A stretch of DNA of 64,000 nucleotides from Paraburkholderia aromaticivorans (GTDB taxonomy: Bacteria > Pseudomonadota > Gammaproteobacteria > Burkholderiales > Burkholderiaceae), in the NCBI RefSeq assembly GCF_002278075.1, contig NZ_CP022990.1:2480001-2544000 (forward strand). Reading direction: 5' to 3'. The notes under the pieces are model-generated. The model saw only the letters and a list, made by a program, of their open reading frames with translations, did not search any database and was not told the origin of the DNA. The translations under genes were made by a program, and so were the position numbers. Every line of letters begins with the position of its first letter. Position 1 is the stretch's first letter. Positions 36,886-46,340 of this stretch are shown piece after piece.

Positions 36886-37194
36886 TCAATCTTCCGCGCG
36901 TGTGCCGGGCCGCGAGCGCCAGCCTGCCTGCAGACGTTCCCGTTCCTCCGGTGTCATGACATCCCATTTGCGCCACAGTCGCCGCTCGCGGCAGCCGCCG
37001 TGTCCGCGGAAGCCGCCAAACAGAATCCGGCTCAGAACCAGCAGGCCGAGTGCATGCGCGAAATCGATCGTGCGGGCGTCGACGAACAACGCCGGAACCA
37101 CCCAGTTCCATAGCGTCATGACCGCCCACCCCAGCACGCCTATGCCGATGACCACCAGCAGCGCTTTACCTGCACATCTGATTCGAAATTTCAT
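36886..37194 (-). CDS. Small membrane protein downstream of an ECF sigma factor
   Basis: 102 residues. Two hydrophobic segments, ALLVVIGIGVLGWAVMTLW and ALGLLVLSRILFGGF, then a basic C-terminal tail with CRERRLWRKWDVMTPEERER. AGGAGTT precedes the ATG, and the gene starts 12 bp after the sigma-factor stop, so the two are an operon. A cytoplasmic tail with a charged helix could bind the sigma factor, but no zinc-binding anti-sigma (ZAS) motif is present. Function unknown. Confidence 0.75.
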   Translation of the reverse strand: MKFRIRCAGKALLVVIGIGVLGWAVMTLWNWVVPALFVDARTIDFAHALGLLVLSRILFGGFRGHGGCRERRLWRKWDVMTPEERERLQAGWRSRPGTRAED

Positions 37195-37206
37195 AGGTCA
37201 ACTCCT

Positions 37207-37788
37207 TTAAATATCCAGTTCGTCGTAAATGGCCTGCAGCCGGGCGCGCAGATGCAGAACCGCGTAGCGTTTGCGTGCGAGCAGCGTATTGAGCGTGACT
37301 CCGCTTTCAGCCGCGATGTCTTTGAAGGACCGGCCTTCGAGTTCGTGCGCGATGAACACGTCGCGTTGATTTGGCGGCAACTCGTCGAGCGCATCCTGCA
37401 GTGCCTTGAGCAATACAGCGCGAGCGTATTGGGCTTCGGGACCCGCATCGTGTGCCGGAAGGTTCAGGTCGAGGCGATACTCATTGCCGGCTTCATCGTC
37501 GTCGTCGAACAGGTCCGACAGCGGCTCTTCCTTCTTCTTGCGAAAACGGTCGATGATGCGATTGCGCGCGGCGCGGAAGAGCCACGCGCTGGCCTGTTCG
37601 ATCGGCGCCGGAAGCCGGTAGGCCTGCACGAATTCGTGGAAGACGTCCTGCAGGATGTCCTCGGCATCGTGCGGATCGCGTATGCGACGCCGGATGAAAT
37701 TGACGAGCCTCGTACGCTCACGCACCACGGTCGCGGTGATGTCGCTGTCTCGTTCGGTCATCGTGCCCGGGGTGGGTGGTGGTTCCAT
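37207..37788 (-). CDS. ECF-type RNA polymerase sigma factor
   Basis: 193 residues. Region 2 is visible in RIRDPHDAEDILQDVFHEFV and the following ASAWLFRAARNRIIDRFRKK. Region 4 contains LPPNQRDVFIAHELEGRSFK and DIAAESGVTLNTLLARKRYA. An acidic linker (DLFDDDDEAGNE) joins them. It redirects RNA polymerase to stress or envelope genes. The start could also be the internal ATG at 37761; neither has a good ribosome binding site. It lacks a classical anti-sigma partner. Confidence 0.92.
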   Translation of the reverse strand: MEPPPTPGTMTERDSDITATVVRERTRLVNFIRRRIRDPHDAEDILQDVFHEFVQAYRLPAPIEQASAWLFRAARNRIIDRFRKKKEEPLSDLFDDDDEAGNEYRLDLNLPAHDAGPEAQYARAVLLKALQDALDELPPNQRDVFIAHELEGRSFKDIAAESGVTLNTLLARKRYAVLHLRARLQAIYDELDI

Positions 37789-38125
37789 GCGTCTGAAGAC
37801 GTTTCAGGCGCGCAAATATTGTGGCCGGCTAGAAAAATTCCGCCAGTCAAATGTGTGTGGCGCCGACGCTCGGTCATGGAGGCCGTCGCGTTCATGCCAG
37901 CTCACGCCAGCCGAACTCGCGATCTGACCGTTGCCGTTTGCCGGCCGGCGCGCAAGCTTCGCACGCCTTCTGCCCCCGACAGCATCAAATCCCGGCAGCC
38001 GCTCAATGCCGCGCAGTCGGGATCAGCATGTGCTCGCAACCGTCGCCCGTTGGCCCCCTTGCCAGACGACATTCTGCTCCGAATACGGGAAATCCCCAGT
38101 GCGGTATTCCTTGTGCGACCTGGGC
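37789..38125. other. Intergenic region, no gene
   Basis: Upstream of the ECF sigma factor on one side and of the truncated permease on the other. The permease homology starts abruptly near 38126. Frames before it do not resemble the missing first transmembrane segments. Confidence 0.5.
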
Positions 38126-38668
38126 GGTATTCCGCTCCTCATGGTGATTTTCTGGGTGTACTTTCTCGTTCCCGTTCTGACCGGTTATCCGGTCACCGGA
38201 TTCGTCACCGTGCTGTGCGCGCTGGTGATCTACGACTCCGCCTATCTCGGCGAGATCGTCCGGGCCGGCATCGAGGGACTGCCGAAAGGACAGGCCGAGG
38301 CTTCGCGTGCGCTTGGCATGAGCTACATGAAGACCAGGCGCGCGGTCATCCTGCCGCAGGCGCTCTACAACGTGGTGCCGAGCATGGTCACGCAGTTCGT
38401 GTCGACCATCAAGGAAACCTCGCTCGGTTACATCATCAACGTGCAGGAGATTTCCTTCGCCGCGGATCAGATTAACAATGGGCTGCTGACCACGCCGTTC
38501 CCCGTTTATCTGATTCTCGCCTTGAGCTACTTCGCCCTCTGTTATGCGCTGACGCAGCTTGCGCGGTAGCTGGAGCGGCGCGTGACACGCAAGCGCGCCG
38601 GTGTCGTGGCGAAAGCGCGGAAAACCGGCCCTGTCGCGCTCGCCGATCCGCTGCCCACCGAGAACTAG
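38126..38668 (+). pseudogene. Glutamate/aspartate-type ABC permease, 5'-truncated with an in-frame TAG
   Basis: Recognisable from GIPLLMVIFWVYFLVP onward, with the EAA loop EASRALGMSYMKTRRAVILP and FVSTIKETSLGYIINVQEI. The first transmembrane segments are missing. After ALTQLAR a TAG at 38567-38569 interrupts the frame. Translation would otherwise continue LERRVTRKRAGVVAKARKTG to a second TAG at 38666-38668, matching the expected basic tail of such permeases. A single change of CAG or TGG would explain the stop. Confidence 0.8.
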
Positions 38669-38695
38669 GCGTTCAATCACTTCGAGGTAATTCGC

Positions 38696-39424
38696 ATGAT
38701 CAAATTTTCCAGCGTCAACAAATGATACGGCGAATATCACGCTCTCGTGGACGTGAACGCCGACGTTCGCAAAGGCGAAGTCGTGGTGGTGTGCGGACCG
38801 TCCGGATCGGGTAAGTCGACGTTGATTCGCACCGCCAACCGGCTCGAGGAAATCAATCGCGGCCAGATCTTGTTCGACGGCCAGGACATTCACGACAGGA
38901 AGCTGGGCCTGAATGCGTACCGCAGCCGTGTCGGTTTCGTGTTTCAGCAGTTCAACCTGTTTCCGCATCTATCCGTGCTGGACAACATCACGCTTTCGCC
39001 AATGCGTGTGAACGGCCTCAAGCGTGCGGAGGCGGAAAGCAAGGCGGCGGATTTGCTGTCACGCGTCGGTCTGTCGAACAAGGCCAAGGCGTTCCCGCCG
39101 CAATTGTCCGGTGGCCAGCAGCAACGTGTCGCCATTGCGCGCGCATTGGCGATGGACCCGTCGGCCATGCTGTTCGACGAACCGACCAGCGCGCTCGACC
39201 CCGAGATGGTCGGCGAAGTATTGAACGTGCTGAAGAGTCTCGCGCAGGAAGGCATGACCATGATGTGCGTCACGCATGAGATGGGCTTTGCGCGTGAAGT
39301 CGCCGATCGCGTGTGGTTCATGGATGCGGGGAAAATTCTCGAAACAGCGGAACCGGAAGAGTTCTTCTTGCGTCCGCAACACGCCCGCGCGCAGCGATGC
39401 CTGTCCGACCTTCGCACGCATTGA
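38696..39424 (+). pseudogene. GltL-type amino-acid ABC ATPase with an in-frame TGA at codon 10
   Basis: From the ATG at 38696 the frame reads [26 protein letters not shown]. The TGA (38723-38725) sits where this family has Trp in NKWYG. The rest is intact to 39424: Walker [10 protein letters not shown], signature LSGGQQQR, Walker [13 protein letters not shown] and [11 protein letters not shown]. Translation could restart at the GTG at 38747, giving a protein lacking the first 17 residues, which include the first beta strand. Walker motifs would survive, so partial function is possible. Confidence 0.85.
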
Positions 39425-39510
39425 GGCAACGGGTTTGCCGCAGTGGTTCGGATTGCGTCACCTTTGATCAGCAATGGGTTGCTTTACACATACACTTCAG
39501 GAGCATCACG

Positions 39511-40359
39511 ATACAGGTAAAGAAGATTTTCGCGGGGATGGTGGTCGTGGGCGGTGCGGTGGCATCGATCGCCCCGGCGCATGCTGATCAACTGGCCGAT
39601 ATCAAGAGTCACGGCGAGTTGAGTTGCGGCCTGTATTCGAACGTCGAGCCGTTCTCGTATCCGAATGCGCAGACGCGTCAGCTCGAAGGCATGGACGTAG
39701 ACCTGTGCAATGCCGTGGCGAAACAACTGGGCGTGAAGGCGAAGCCGGAGCCGCTGGCCGTGGAAGCGCGCATTCCGCAACTGAAGCTCGGGCGCGTCGA
39801 CATCGTGGTGGCGAATCTGGCCTACACCAAGACCCGCGCCACGCAGATCGCCTTCAGCGACTCGTGCTACTCCACCAAGGAAGTCCTGGTCGTGAAGAAG
39901 GCCGACGCCAGCAAGAAGCTGGCTGATTTCACGGGGCAGAAGATCAGTGCCGCCGACGGCTCGACGTCCGCGCAGTCGATTCCGATTTCGATCAAGGATG
40001 GCCAGGCGGTGACCTTCCACGAAACCAGTTCGGCGTTTCTCGCACTCGAGCAGAACAAGGTCAAAGGCTTCGTCACCAATCAGACGACCGCCACGAAGAT
40101 CGCAAAGCAGGTGGACGGCACGGACGGCGCGGTGGCGATTGCGGCGGAGCCGATGCTGATCGAGCCGATCGCGGTGGGCTTGCGGCAGAACGAGCCGGCC
40201 ATGCTGAGCGCGGTGAATAAAGCGTTGGCGGCGATGGAGCAGAGCGGCGAGATGAGCACGATCTTCAACAAGTGGCTTGGACCGAAGACGCCTTATGGCC
40301 TGACCCGCACTGACAAGGTCACGCCGATCGGCCAGCTCAAGTTCACGCCGGTGTCCTGA
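39511..40359 (+). pseudogene. Amino-acid ABC substrate-binding protein with a lost start codon (ATA)
   Basis: The frame begins ATA-CAG-GTA-AAG-AAG, eight bases after a proper CAGGAG ribosome binding site, exactly where an ATG is expected. It then encodes a signal peptide (FAGMVVVGGAVASIAPAHAD) and a full-length SBP_bac_3 protein of 282 residues, with SHGELSCGLYSNVEPFSYPN and STIFNKWLGPKTPY. The next in-frame ATG at 39538 would start inside the signal peptide. I infer ATG changed to ATA. Confidence 0.75.
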
Positions 40360-40473
40360 CGCGAAAAGGGGGGCGGGGCGGCGGTGCGTCGGGATCGACT
40401 CGCCGCGGCCTGTTGAATGACCGGCGCGATCTTGTCGATCGCCCGCCGCAACAACGTGGCTGGATTGTGCAAC

Positions 40474-41022
40474 GTGACAGATAAGATAGTGGTGATGGGC
40501 GTATCGGGCTCGGGCAAGTCGACGCTCGCGCGCGAACTGGCCGTCGCGCTGGAAGGCGTCTTTATCGAAGGGGACGAGCATCATTGAGCGGCAAGCCGTG
40601 AGAAGATGTGTCGCGGCATCGCCTTGTGCGACAGTGACCGCGAGCCGTGGCTGGACCGGCTCTCCGGACGCATGATCGAGATTCAGGGCGCGGCGGTGCT
40701 GTCCTGTTCCGCGTTGAAGCGCCGTTACCGGGAGCGTATGCGCGCGCGTGTCGCGCGGCTGCGCTTCGTGTTTCTCGACATTCCCCTGTCCGCGGCGATG
40801 GCGCGCGTGGCGGCGCGGCCCGATCATGAGTTCCCCGCGACCTTGGTCGCGGATCAGTTCGATACGCTCGAATCGCCGGCGGGTGAAGCCGGCGTGCTGC
40901 ATCTCCGTGCTTCGCAAGACAGCGCCTCGAATTTGAAGGAGGTGATGCAATGGCTGAACGCACCCGATGGTGCTCGATGGAAATCGGACGAATTAGCTTC
41001 GAGGAGAAGTGGAGTTGAATAG
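40474..41022 (+). pseudogene. gntK: Gluconokinase with an in-frame TGA at codon 38
   Basis: GTG start, then the P-loop [19 protein letters not shown] and EGVFIEGDEHH, followed by TGA at 40585-40587. Past the stop the same frame continues AASREKMCRGIALCDSDREP, VLSCSALKRRYRERMR and FVFLDIP to a normal C-terminus. All motifs of GntK, which phosphorylates gluconate to 6-phosphogluconate, are there, broken only by one codon. It ends inside the start of the gluconate 5-dehydrogenase gene. Confidence 0.85.
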
Positions 41023-41788
41023 CAATCTGAACATGTTTGATCTGTCGGGGCGCCGGGCGCTGGTCACCGGGTCGAGTACCGGCATTGGCTATGCGCTCGC
41101 AAAAGGTCTGGCCGGCGCCGGCGCCGAACTCATTCTGAATGGCCGTAACGCGGCGAGGCTGGCGGAGGCTGTCGGCCGGTTGCGCGATGAAGGGGCCACC
41201 GTTCATGCCGCCGGCTTCGACGTGACATCGGCTGACGAGGTGGAAAAGGCGATCGGCGATATCGAACGCGAAATCGGCGCCATCGACATTCTCGTCAACA
41301 ACGCCGGCATGCAGCGTCGCGCGCCGCTTGAACAGTTCTCCCACGAGCAGTGGCAGGAGTTGATGAAGACCAACGTCGACAGCGTGTTCCTGGTCGGGCA
41401 GGCGGTGGCGCGGCATATGATCGGGCGGCAGCGCGGCAAGATCATCAACATCTGTTCGGTGCAAAGCGAACTGGGCCGCCCCAACATTGCCGCCTACACC
41501 GCGAGCAAGGGCGCGGTGAAGATGCTGACGAAAGGCATGGCGATCGACTGGGGCCAGCACGGCATTCAGGTCAACGGTCTCGGGCCGGGTTACTTCAAAA
41601 CCGAATTGACCGAGGCGCTCGTCAAGGACGAGACCTTCAGCAAGTGGCTGACCGGACGCACGCCGTCGCGGCGTTGGGGCGATGTGGAAGATCTCGTCGG
41701 CGCAGCGGTCTTTCTCGCGAGCAACGCGTCGAACTTCGTGAACGGACACATTCTCTACGTGGATGGTGGCGTGACCGCCACGCTGTAG
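41015..41788 (+). CDS. Gluconate 5-dehydrogenase-type SDR
   Basis: 257 residues from the TTG at 41015, with GAGGAG 8 nt upstream; the ATG at 41033 is the alternative but lacks its own ribosome binding site. TGSSTGIG, LVNNAGMQRR and the catalytic SVQSELGRPNIAAYTASKGA are intact, and the end FVNGHILYVDGGVTATL fits the gluconate 5-dehydrogenase (5-keto-D-gluconate reductase) branch. It would interconvert gluconate and 5-ketogluconate. Overlaps the broken gntK. The frame is intact, unlike its four upstream neighbours. Confidence 0.87.
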   Translation: MNSNLNMFDLSGRRALVTGSSTGIGYALAKGLAGAGAELILNGRNAARLAEAVGRLRDEGATVHAAGFDVTSADEVEKAIGDIEREIGAIDILVNNAGMQRRAPLEQFSHEQWQELMKTNVDSVFLVGQAVARHMIGRQRGKIINICSVQSELGRPNIAAYTASKGAVKMLTKGMAIDWGQHGIQVNGLGPGYFKTELTEALVKDETFSKWLTGRTPSRRWGDVEDLVGAAVFLASNASNFVNGHILYVDGGVTATL

Positions 41789-42340
41789 CGCTCGGGCGAA
41801 CCGAGCGGCGCTCCGCGGTGGCGGCATCACGCCGGCAGCGATGCACCATGCATATACCGGTTCATCCGCCGCGCCTGCTGGCAGATCGCATGCATCGACA
41901 GCGGGGTGTTGCAGTAAGGGTTCTTTGACCGGGAGGCGGCGGCCGGCGTGACCGGATCCCCTCCCTTACCCTTCATGACCGGATCGCGACGCGCGCCGAG
42001 TCAGCCCGTCAACCGCTCGCCACGGCCGATATGACCGTTGGGCCTTCTCACAGGCTTTCATTTTTCATGCAGTGCCGCGGCGCACGCCTGCGTCAGTAAT
42101 CAGCCCATCTGGGCGCCCCCCTATCTGCCAGGCTGATTCCAGCCATCACGGTCATCCTCCTGCCGAAGGCCGCACTAATAGATAAAAGCGGTTCCTCAAA
42201 AAACCCATTTCCATCGTATTTAGATGCTCGTCAGGCAAACCCGCCAACAGCCTTCCTCACGAATTTGACGCGGTTCAGAATTAACCGTTGTTGGTGTTAC
42301 ACTGCGACTCGCCGGAGCCATTCTGGCAAAGGGTTTAACG
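41789..42340. other. Intergenic region, no supported gene
   Basis: 552 bp. The part from 42170 to 42300 is A/T-richer and probably holds the promoter of the signalling cluster. A dyad CGGTT-N7-AACCG lies at 42271-42287. No hairpin followed by a T-run stands out. Confidence 0.5.
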
Positions 42341-43855
42341 TTGCCAGCGCAACATTGGCTTGAACCACGTCCATGGTTCTTATTCGATGTGGCAAGTGCG
42401 GCAGCCAATCACTGGACTTCATCCAACACCCAGCTGCGTTTTCCAGAATCCTCAGGTTCTTATACCGTGTACTCTCAAACGCAAATCGATCCGGTAGTCA
42501 GCTTCCGCAACTCGCAACGCGAACAGGTGCGTGGGACAATCATTAACCTCCAGAGAAAATCTTTGGTGATGGAGGTTTATAACCCATACTCGATCGTGCA
42601 GGTCAGCGAGGTGTTAAGCGAGCTGAGCGTGCGTATGGGCAGCAAGAATGCCTATTTGGGCAAGGCGGTGGTCGTCAGCCTCGTGAATACCGGCCTTACC
42701 GCGGTGGTTTCGCTGGCGCTGATCGACGAGTGGCGCGAGCTTAGCGTCCTGTCCAATGAACCCAGGTCGGTCGGGCGGGAAGCCGAGCTCTTCATCAGCG
42801 ACTGGGACGCGCGCTTCAATATCCGGCGCGGCTATCAGATCGTGGTCAACGAGATGCGCGCATTCCTCTCGGAAGTGTCGCGCTGGGTTGAACAGGTCGA
42901 TCTGACCGAGAGCCTGCCGAAGACCGACGGCAAGCTGCGCGAGGATCTGTTCTACGAGCTCGCCACCCCCATCATGCACAAGGTCAAGTCTTATCTCGTG
43001 CGGCTCGAGGAAGAGGCCGAACTCGTCGACGTGGAGATTGCGCCCGTGCATCGCACGTACGCGCAAGCGGCACTGCATCCGCTGCTGCTGCGCGCGCCAT
43101 TTGTTTACCGGACGTTTACGAAGCCGCTGGGCTATGCCGGCGACTACGAGATGGTCAACCAGATTCTGAGCGATCCGCAGCAGGGGCCGACCACCTACTT
43201 CCAGATCGTCAATACGGCCTTCCTCAAGGCCGCCGTGGCGACCGCGCACCGGAACCGGATCACGCTGCTGATCGACTTTCTGACGCGCCAGGCCGAAGCG
43301 GCGCGCGTAGCCGGCAGACCGTTCCGGATACTCAACGTCGGCTGCGGACCGGCTTTCGAGATCCAGCGCTTCGTGCGCGAATACGCGCAGCCCGATCTGC
43401 TGTCGTTCCAGCTGGTGGACTTCAGCGAGGAAACGTTGGCTTTCACGAAGGCCGCCATCGAAGGCGCGGCGGCCGAGGTGGGGAAAAAAGTCGTGGTGGA
43501 AACGGTGCATCAATCGGTGCACGATCTGCTCAAACGCAAGATTTCACCCGACGCGACCCAGCGCGAATTCGACGCCGTGTACTGCGCCGGTCTGTTCGAT
43601 TATCTGTCGGACAAGGTCTGCACACGGCTGTTGAGTTACTTCGCCGCCCGCACGCGTCCCGGCGGCCACTTGCTGGTCACCAACGTGCACTCGGCCAACC
43701 CCGAGAAGTACGGCATGGAGCATCTGCTCGAGTGGTATCTGATCTATCGGAACGAGAGCGGCATGCGCTCGCTGCTGCCCGCACAGTCCACCGAACAGAA
43801 GCTCTACGTCGACGAGACCGGGGTCAATGTGTTCGCGGAAGCCACGATCCTCTGA
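42341..43855 (+). CDS. Two-domain protein: PilZ-like N-terminus and SAM-dependent methyltransferase
   Basis: 504 residues from a TTG with AAAGGG 7 nt upstream. Residues about 45-130 (VRGTIINLQRKSLVMEVYNP, then AVVVSLVNTGLTAVVSLALI) resemble a PilZ-type beta-barrel, though the RxxxR c-di-GMP motif is not clearly complete. A helical middle section follows. The C-terminal half has motif I FRILNVGCGPAFE near residue 330, then LVDFSEETLAF and FDAVYCAGLFDYL. The substrate is unknown. First gene of a cluster with two-component genes, 21 bp before the kinase. Confidence 0.85.
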   Translation: MPAQHWLEPRPWFLFDVASAAANHWTSSNTQLRFPESSGSYTVYSQTQIDPVVSFRNSQREQVRGTIINLQRKSLVMEVYNPYSIVQVSEVLSELSVRMGSKNAYLGKAVVVSLVNTGLTAVVSLALIDEWRELSVLSNEPRSVGREAELFISDWDARFNIRRGYQIVVNEMRAFLSEVSRWVEQVDLTESLPKTDGKLREDLFYELATPIMHKVKSYLVRLEEEAELVDVEIAPVHRTYAQAALHPLLLRAPFVYRTFTKPLGYAGDYEMVNQILSDPQQGPTTYFQIVNTAFLKAAVATAHRNRITLLIDFLTRQAEAARVAGRPFRILNVGCGPAFEIQRFVREYAQPDLLSFQLVDFSEETLAFTKAAIEGAAAEVGKKVVVETVHQSVHDLLKRKISPDATQREFDAVYCAGLFDYLSDKVCTRLLSYFAARTRPGGHLLVTNVHSANPEKYGMEHLLEWYLIYRNESGMRSLLPAQSTEQKLYVDETGVNVFAEATIL

Positions 43856-43876
43856 ACCGTCAGCAGACAGCCATCC

Positions 43877-45211
43877 ATGAGCATCAGTCAACTGCACACA
43901 GGCTATCAAACCGAGCTGGCGGACTTTCGCGTGACGTTCAGCCGCGGCGGTGCGTACACGGCCATCGTGCTCGTCCTGCTCGGTGTGGGGTTGGACCATG
44001 CGCAGTATCCGCAACTGCAGACTTCGTTCGCCGCTGCGCGTCTGCTCGTCTCGCTGTTGATCGGCGGCATCGTGATCATGCTGAGCACCCCATGGGGGCG
44101 ACGCTTGTCCCCATGGTTGACGCTGTCCTGGCTGCTGCTGCCGCAGGCCATGATTTCGTGGATGATCTGGCAGACCGACGGCGTTCAGTCGCCCTACTAT
44201 ATGGGGCTGAATCTTGCCATCTTCGCTTCCGGCATCGCATTGCCATTCGGCTTGTGGCAGAACCTGGTGTTCGGCGTGCTGTCGTGCGTCCTGTACCTGC
44301 TCGCCTGCCTGCTGCCTCCGCACGGTGCGGTGCCGGTCGGCACGATGACCGTCAACGTACTGCTCCTTCTGTTTGCCGCGGCCGCCAGCGCTGTGTACAC
44401 CTTCTTCAACGAACGCGTGCGCTTCATGCTGTTTCGCCTGAAGACCGAAGTATCCGAAAAGAATGCCGAGCTCGAGGAGACCAACAGCAAGCTGCTCGAT
44501 ATCAAGGGCCAATTGCTGCAGCAGGAAAAAATGGCGGCGGTCGGCACGCTTGCCGCGGGCTTGTTGCATGAAGTGAACAACCCGGTGAATTTTTGCCTGA
44601 TGGCGATCGAGGTCGCGCTCGAGGAGCCCGTGACCAAAACGGAGCCGGCGCTGCAGGAGTGTCTTGTCGACGCGAGGCAGGGCATGCAGCGGATCCAGCA
44701 CATCGTGTCGGACCTCAAGACCTTCGCCTACCGCAAGCCCGGCGCCGAAGCGGAGGCGGGCACACCGTTCCTGTTCGAGAAGGCACTCGATTCGGCGATC
44801 CGGCTCATCGCGCATGAGTTGCGCGGCGTTACCGTGACGCGTGAGCTTCCCGCGGACACCCTGGTGCTGGGCGACGAAGCGGCGATCATCGGCGTGTTGA
44901 TCAATCTGCTTTCCAATTCGGTGCTGGCCATGCGTAAGGCGGGCACCGCCGGACCGACGATTCACATCTCGGTCAAGTGGTCGGACCAACGCCTGCACGT
45001 GACGGTACGGGACAACGGACCGGGCATTGCGGATGAGCACCTGGCGCGCGTGTTCGAGCCGTTCTTCACCACCCGCGACGTCGGGCAGGGCCTGGGCCTG
45101 GGTCTGTCGATCAGTTATGCCGTGATCGAGCGCCATGGCGGTCTGCTGTACGCTGAGAGCGAACTGGGAAGTTGGGCATCATTCAGCTTCGATCTGTCCC
45201 GCGCCCCGTGA
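43877..45211 (+). CDS. Membrane-bound sensor histidine kinase
   Basis: 444 residues. About six hydrophobic segments in the first 180 residues, a coiled-coil linker (VSEKNAELEETNSKLLDIKG), then the phospho-acceptor His231 in LLHEVNNPVNF and a HATPase domain with N-box LINLLSNSVLAM, G1 DNGPGIADEH and G2 GQGLGLGLSISY. No periplasmic sensor domain of any size, so the signal is likely in or near the membrane. Seven bases separate it from the receiver-kinase gene. Confidence 0.95.
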   Translation: MSISQLHTGYQTELADFRVTFSRGGAYTAIVLVLLGVGLDHAQYPQLQTSFAAARLLVSLLIGGIVIMLSTPWGRRLSPWLTLSWLLLPQAMISWMIWQTDGVQSPYYMGLNLAIFASGIALPFGLWQNLVFGVLSCVLYLLACLLPPHGAVPVGTMTVNVLLLLFAAAASAVYTFFNERVRFMLFRLKTEVSEKNAELEETNSKLLDIKGQLLQQEKMAAVGTLAAGLLHEVNNPVNFCLMAIEVALEEPVTKTEPALQECLVDARQGMQRIQHIVSDLKTFAYRKPGAEAEAGTPFLFEKALDSAIRLIAHELRGVTVTRELPADTLVLGDEAAIIGVLINLLSNSVLAMRKAGTAGPTIHISVKWSDQRLHVTVRDNGPGIADEHLARVFEPFFTTRDVGQGLGLGLSISYAVIERHGGLLYAESELGSWASFSFDLSRAP

Positions 45212-45218
45212 GAACCCC

Positions 45219-46340
45219 ATGAACGACATCCGGCAGACGCAGCCCACTATTCTCTACGTCGACGACGAAGAGTTGGCGGGCAAATATTTCGCACGCGCTG
45301 TCGATGCGGACTATGAAGTCCTGCTCGCTAGAAGCAGTGACGAGGCGATCGCCGTCCTTCAGCAGGACAGCGCGCGCATTGCCGTGCTGGTCACGGACTT
45401 CCGCATGCCGGGCCGCGATGGTGGCGACCTGCTGCGACAGGTGGCGCAGGAATACCCGCACATCGTGCGGATTCTGGTTACTGCTTATGCAGACGTCGAC
45501 GTGCTGCTGCAGACGGTGAATACCGGTGAGGTGTTCCGCATCCTCGAAAAACCGCTCAGGCCGGTTTCCGTGCGCGAAACGCTTCAAATGGCGATCGAGC
45601 GCTATCGCGAACGCGCCATCCAGAATCAGCGGTTGATGGCAATCGACGAGACGTTGGCCTTTCTGGCGCACGAATTGAACACGCCGCTCGCTGCCATTGC
45701 GTTGAACGCGAGCAGCATCGAAAATCGCGGTGACGTGGAACACGATTCGCCGCAGGAGATCATCGGCGCCGCCAGATCGATGCGTGAGAGCGCGCAGTAT
45801 TGCATAGCGGTGGTCTCGTCGTTCTGGCGATCGGTCCACAATGGACACCGGAAACTCGCGGAGGGCGACGCCCGCAGCGAGATCACGGCGCACGGCCTGA
45901 TCTCCGCTTTGCTCGATACCTATCCGTTCGCAGCGGCGCAGCGGTCGTGGGTACAGGTCGAGATCAATGGCGATTTTCCCGTGGTGACGCAGCCCAACTG
46001 CGTGGCGCTCGTGCTCTCTTCGCTATTGTCCAACGCGCTACGCGCGGTTGCGGATGTGCCCTCTCCGTCGGTGCGCTTTACCGTGACGGCAGACCCCGGC
46101 CCCCGTATCCGCATCTGCGACAACGGCCCGGGAATTCCCCCTGAAATAAAGGCCCGCCTGTTGACGGACCCGATTACAACGCACGCGAAATCCGGTGGGA
46201 ACGGCTTGGGCCTGATTCTATGCGACCGCGTCATGCAGTCCTGTGGCGGCGGACTCCAGATCGAGTCCACGTCGGGAGTCGGCACCACCGTCTTGCTGGA
46301 TTTCCCCCCTATTAAAGGTCAAACGCACAGGAGTTATTGA
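45219..46340 (+). CDS. Receiver-histidine kinase hybrid (response regulator at the N-terminus)
   Basis: 373 residues. An N-terminal receiver domain with the acidic pair in LYVDDEE and phospho-acceptor Asp60 in VLVTDFRMPG, Thr in VTAY and Lys in LEKPLRP. Next a kinase core with His151 in FLAHELNTPLAAI, and a HATPase with CDNGPGIPPEI and GGNGLGLILC. Soluble. It may take phosphate from the membrane kinase and act on the third protein. It overlaps the following start by 1 bp. Confidence 0.94.
   Translation: MNDIRQTQPTILYVDDEELAGKYFARAVDADYEVLLARSSDEAIAVLQQDSARIAVLVTDFRMPGRDGGDLLRQVAQEYPHIVRILVTAYADVDVLLQTVNTGEVFRILEKPLRPVSVRETLQMAIERYRERAIQNQRLMAIDETLAFLAHELNTPLAAIALNASSIENRGDVEHDSPQEIIGAARSMRESAQYCIAVVSSFWRSVHNGHRKLAEGDARSEITAHGLISALLDTYPFAAAQRSWVQVEINGDFPVVTQPNCVALVLSSLLSNALRAVADVPSPSVRFTVTADPGPRIRICDNGPGIPPEIKARLLTDPITTHAKSGGNGLGLILCDRVMQSCGGGLQIESTSGVGTTVLLDFPPIKGQTHRSY

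Noticed and set aside
38696..40587. Reading TGA as tryptophan or another amino acid (recoding)
   Set aside because: TGA is used as an ordinary stop by many intact genes in the window, no selenocysteine element or readthrough context is seen, and neighbouring genes carry other lesions (TAG, ATA). Point inactivation is simpler.
42515..42730. A firm c-di-GMP receptor call for the methyltransferase N-terminus
   Set aside because: The beta-strand pattern suggests PilZ, but the RxxxR and D/NxSxxG motifs are not clearly both present, so binding of c-di-GMP is left open.
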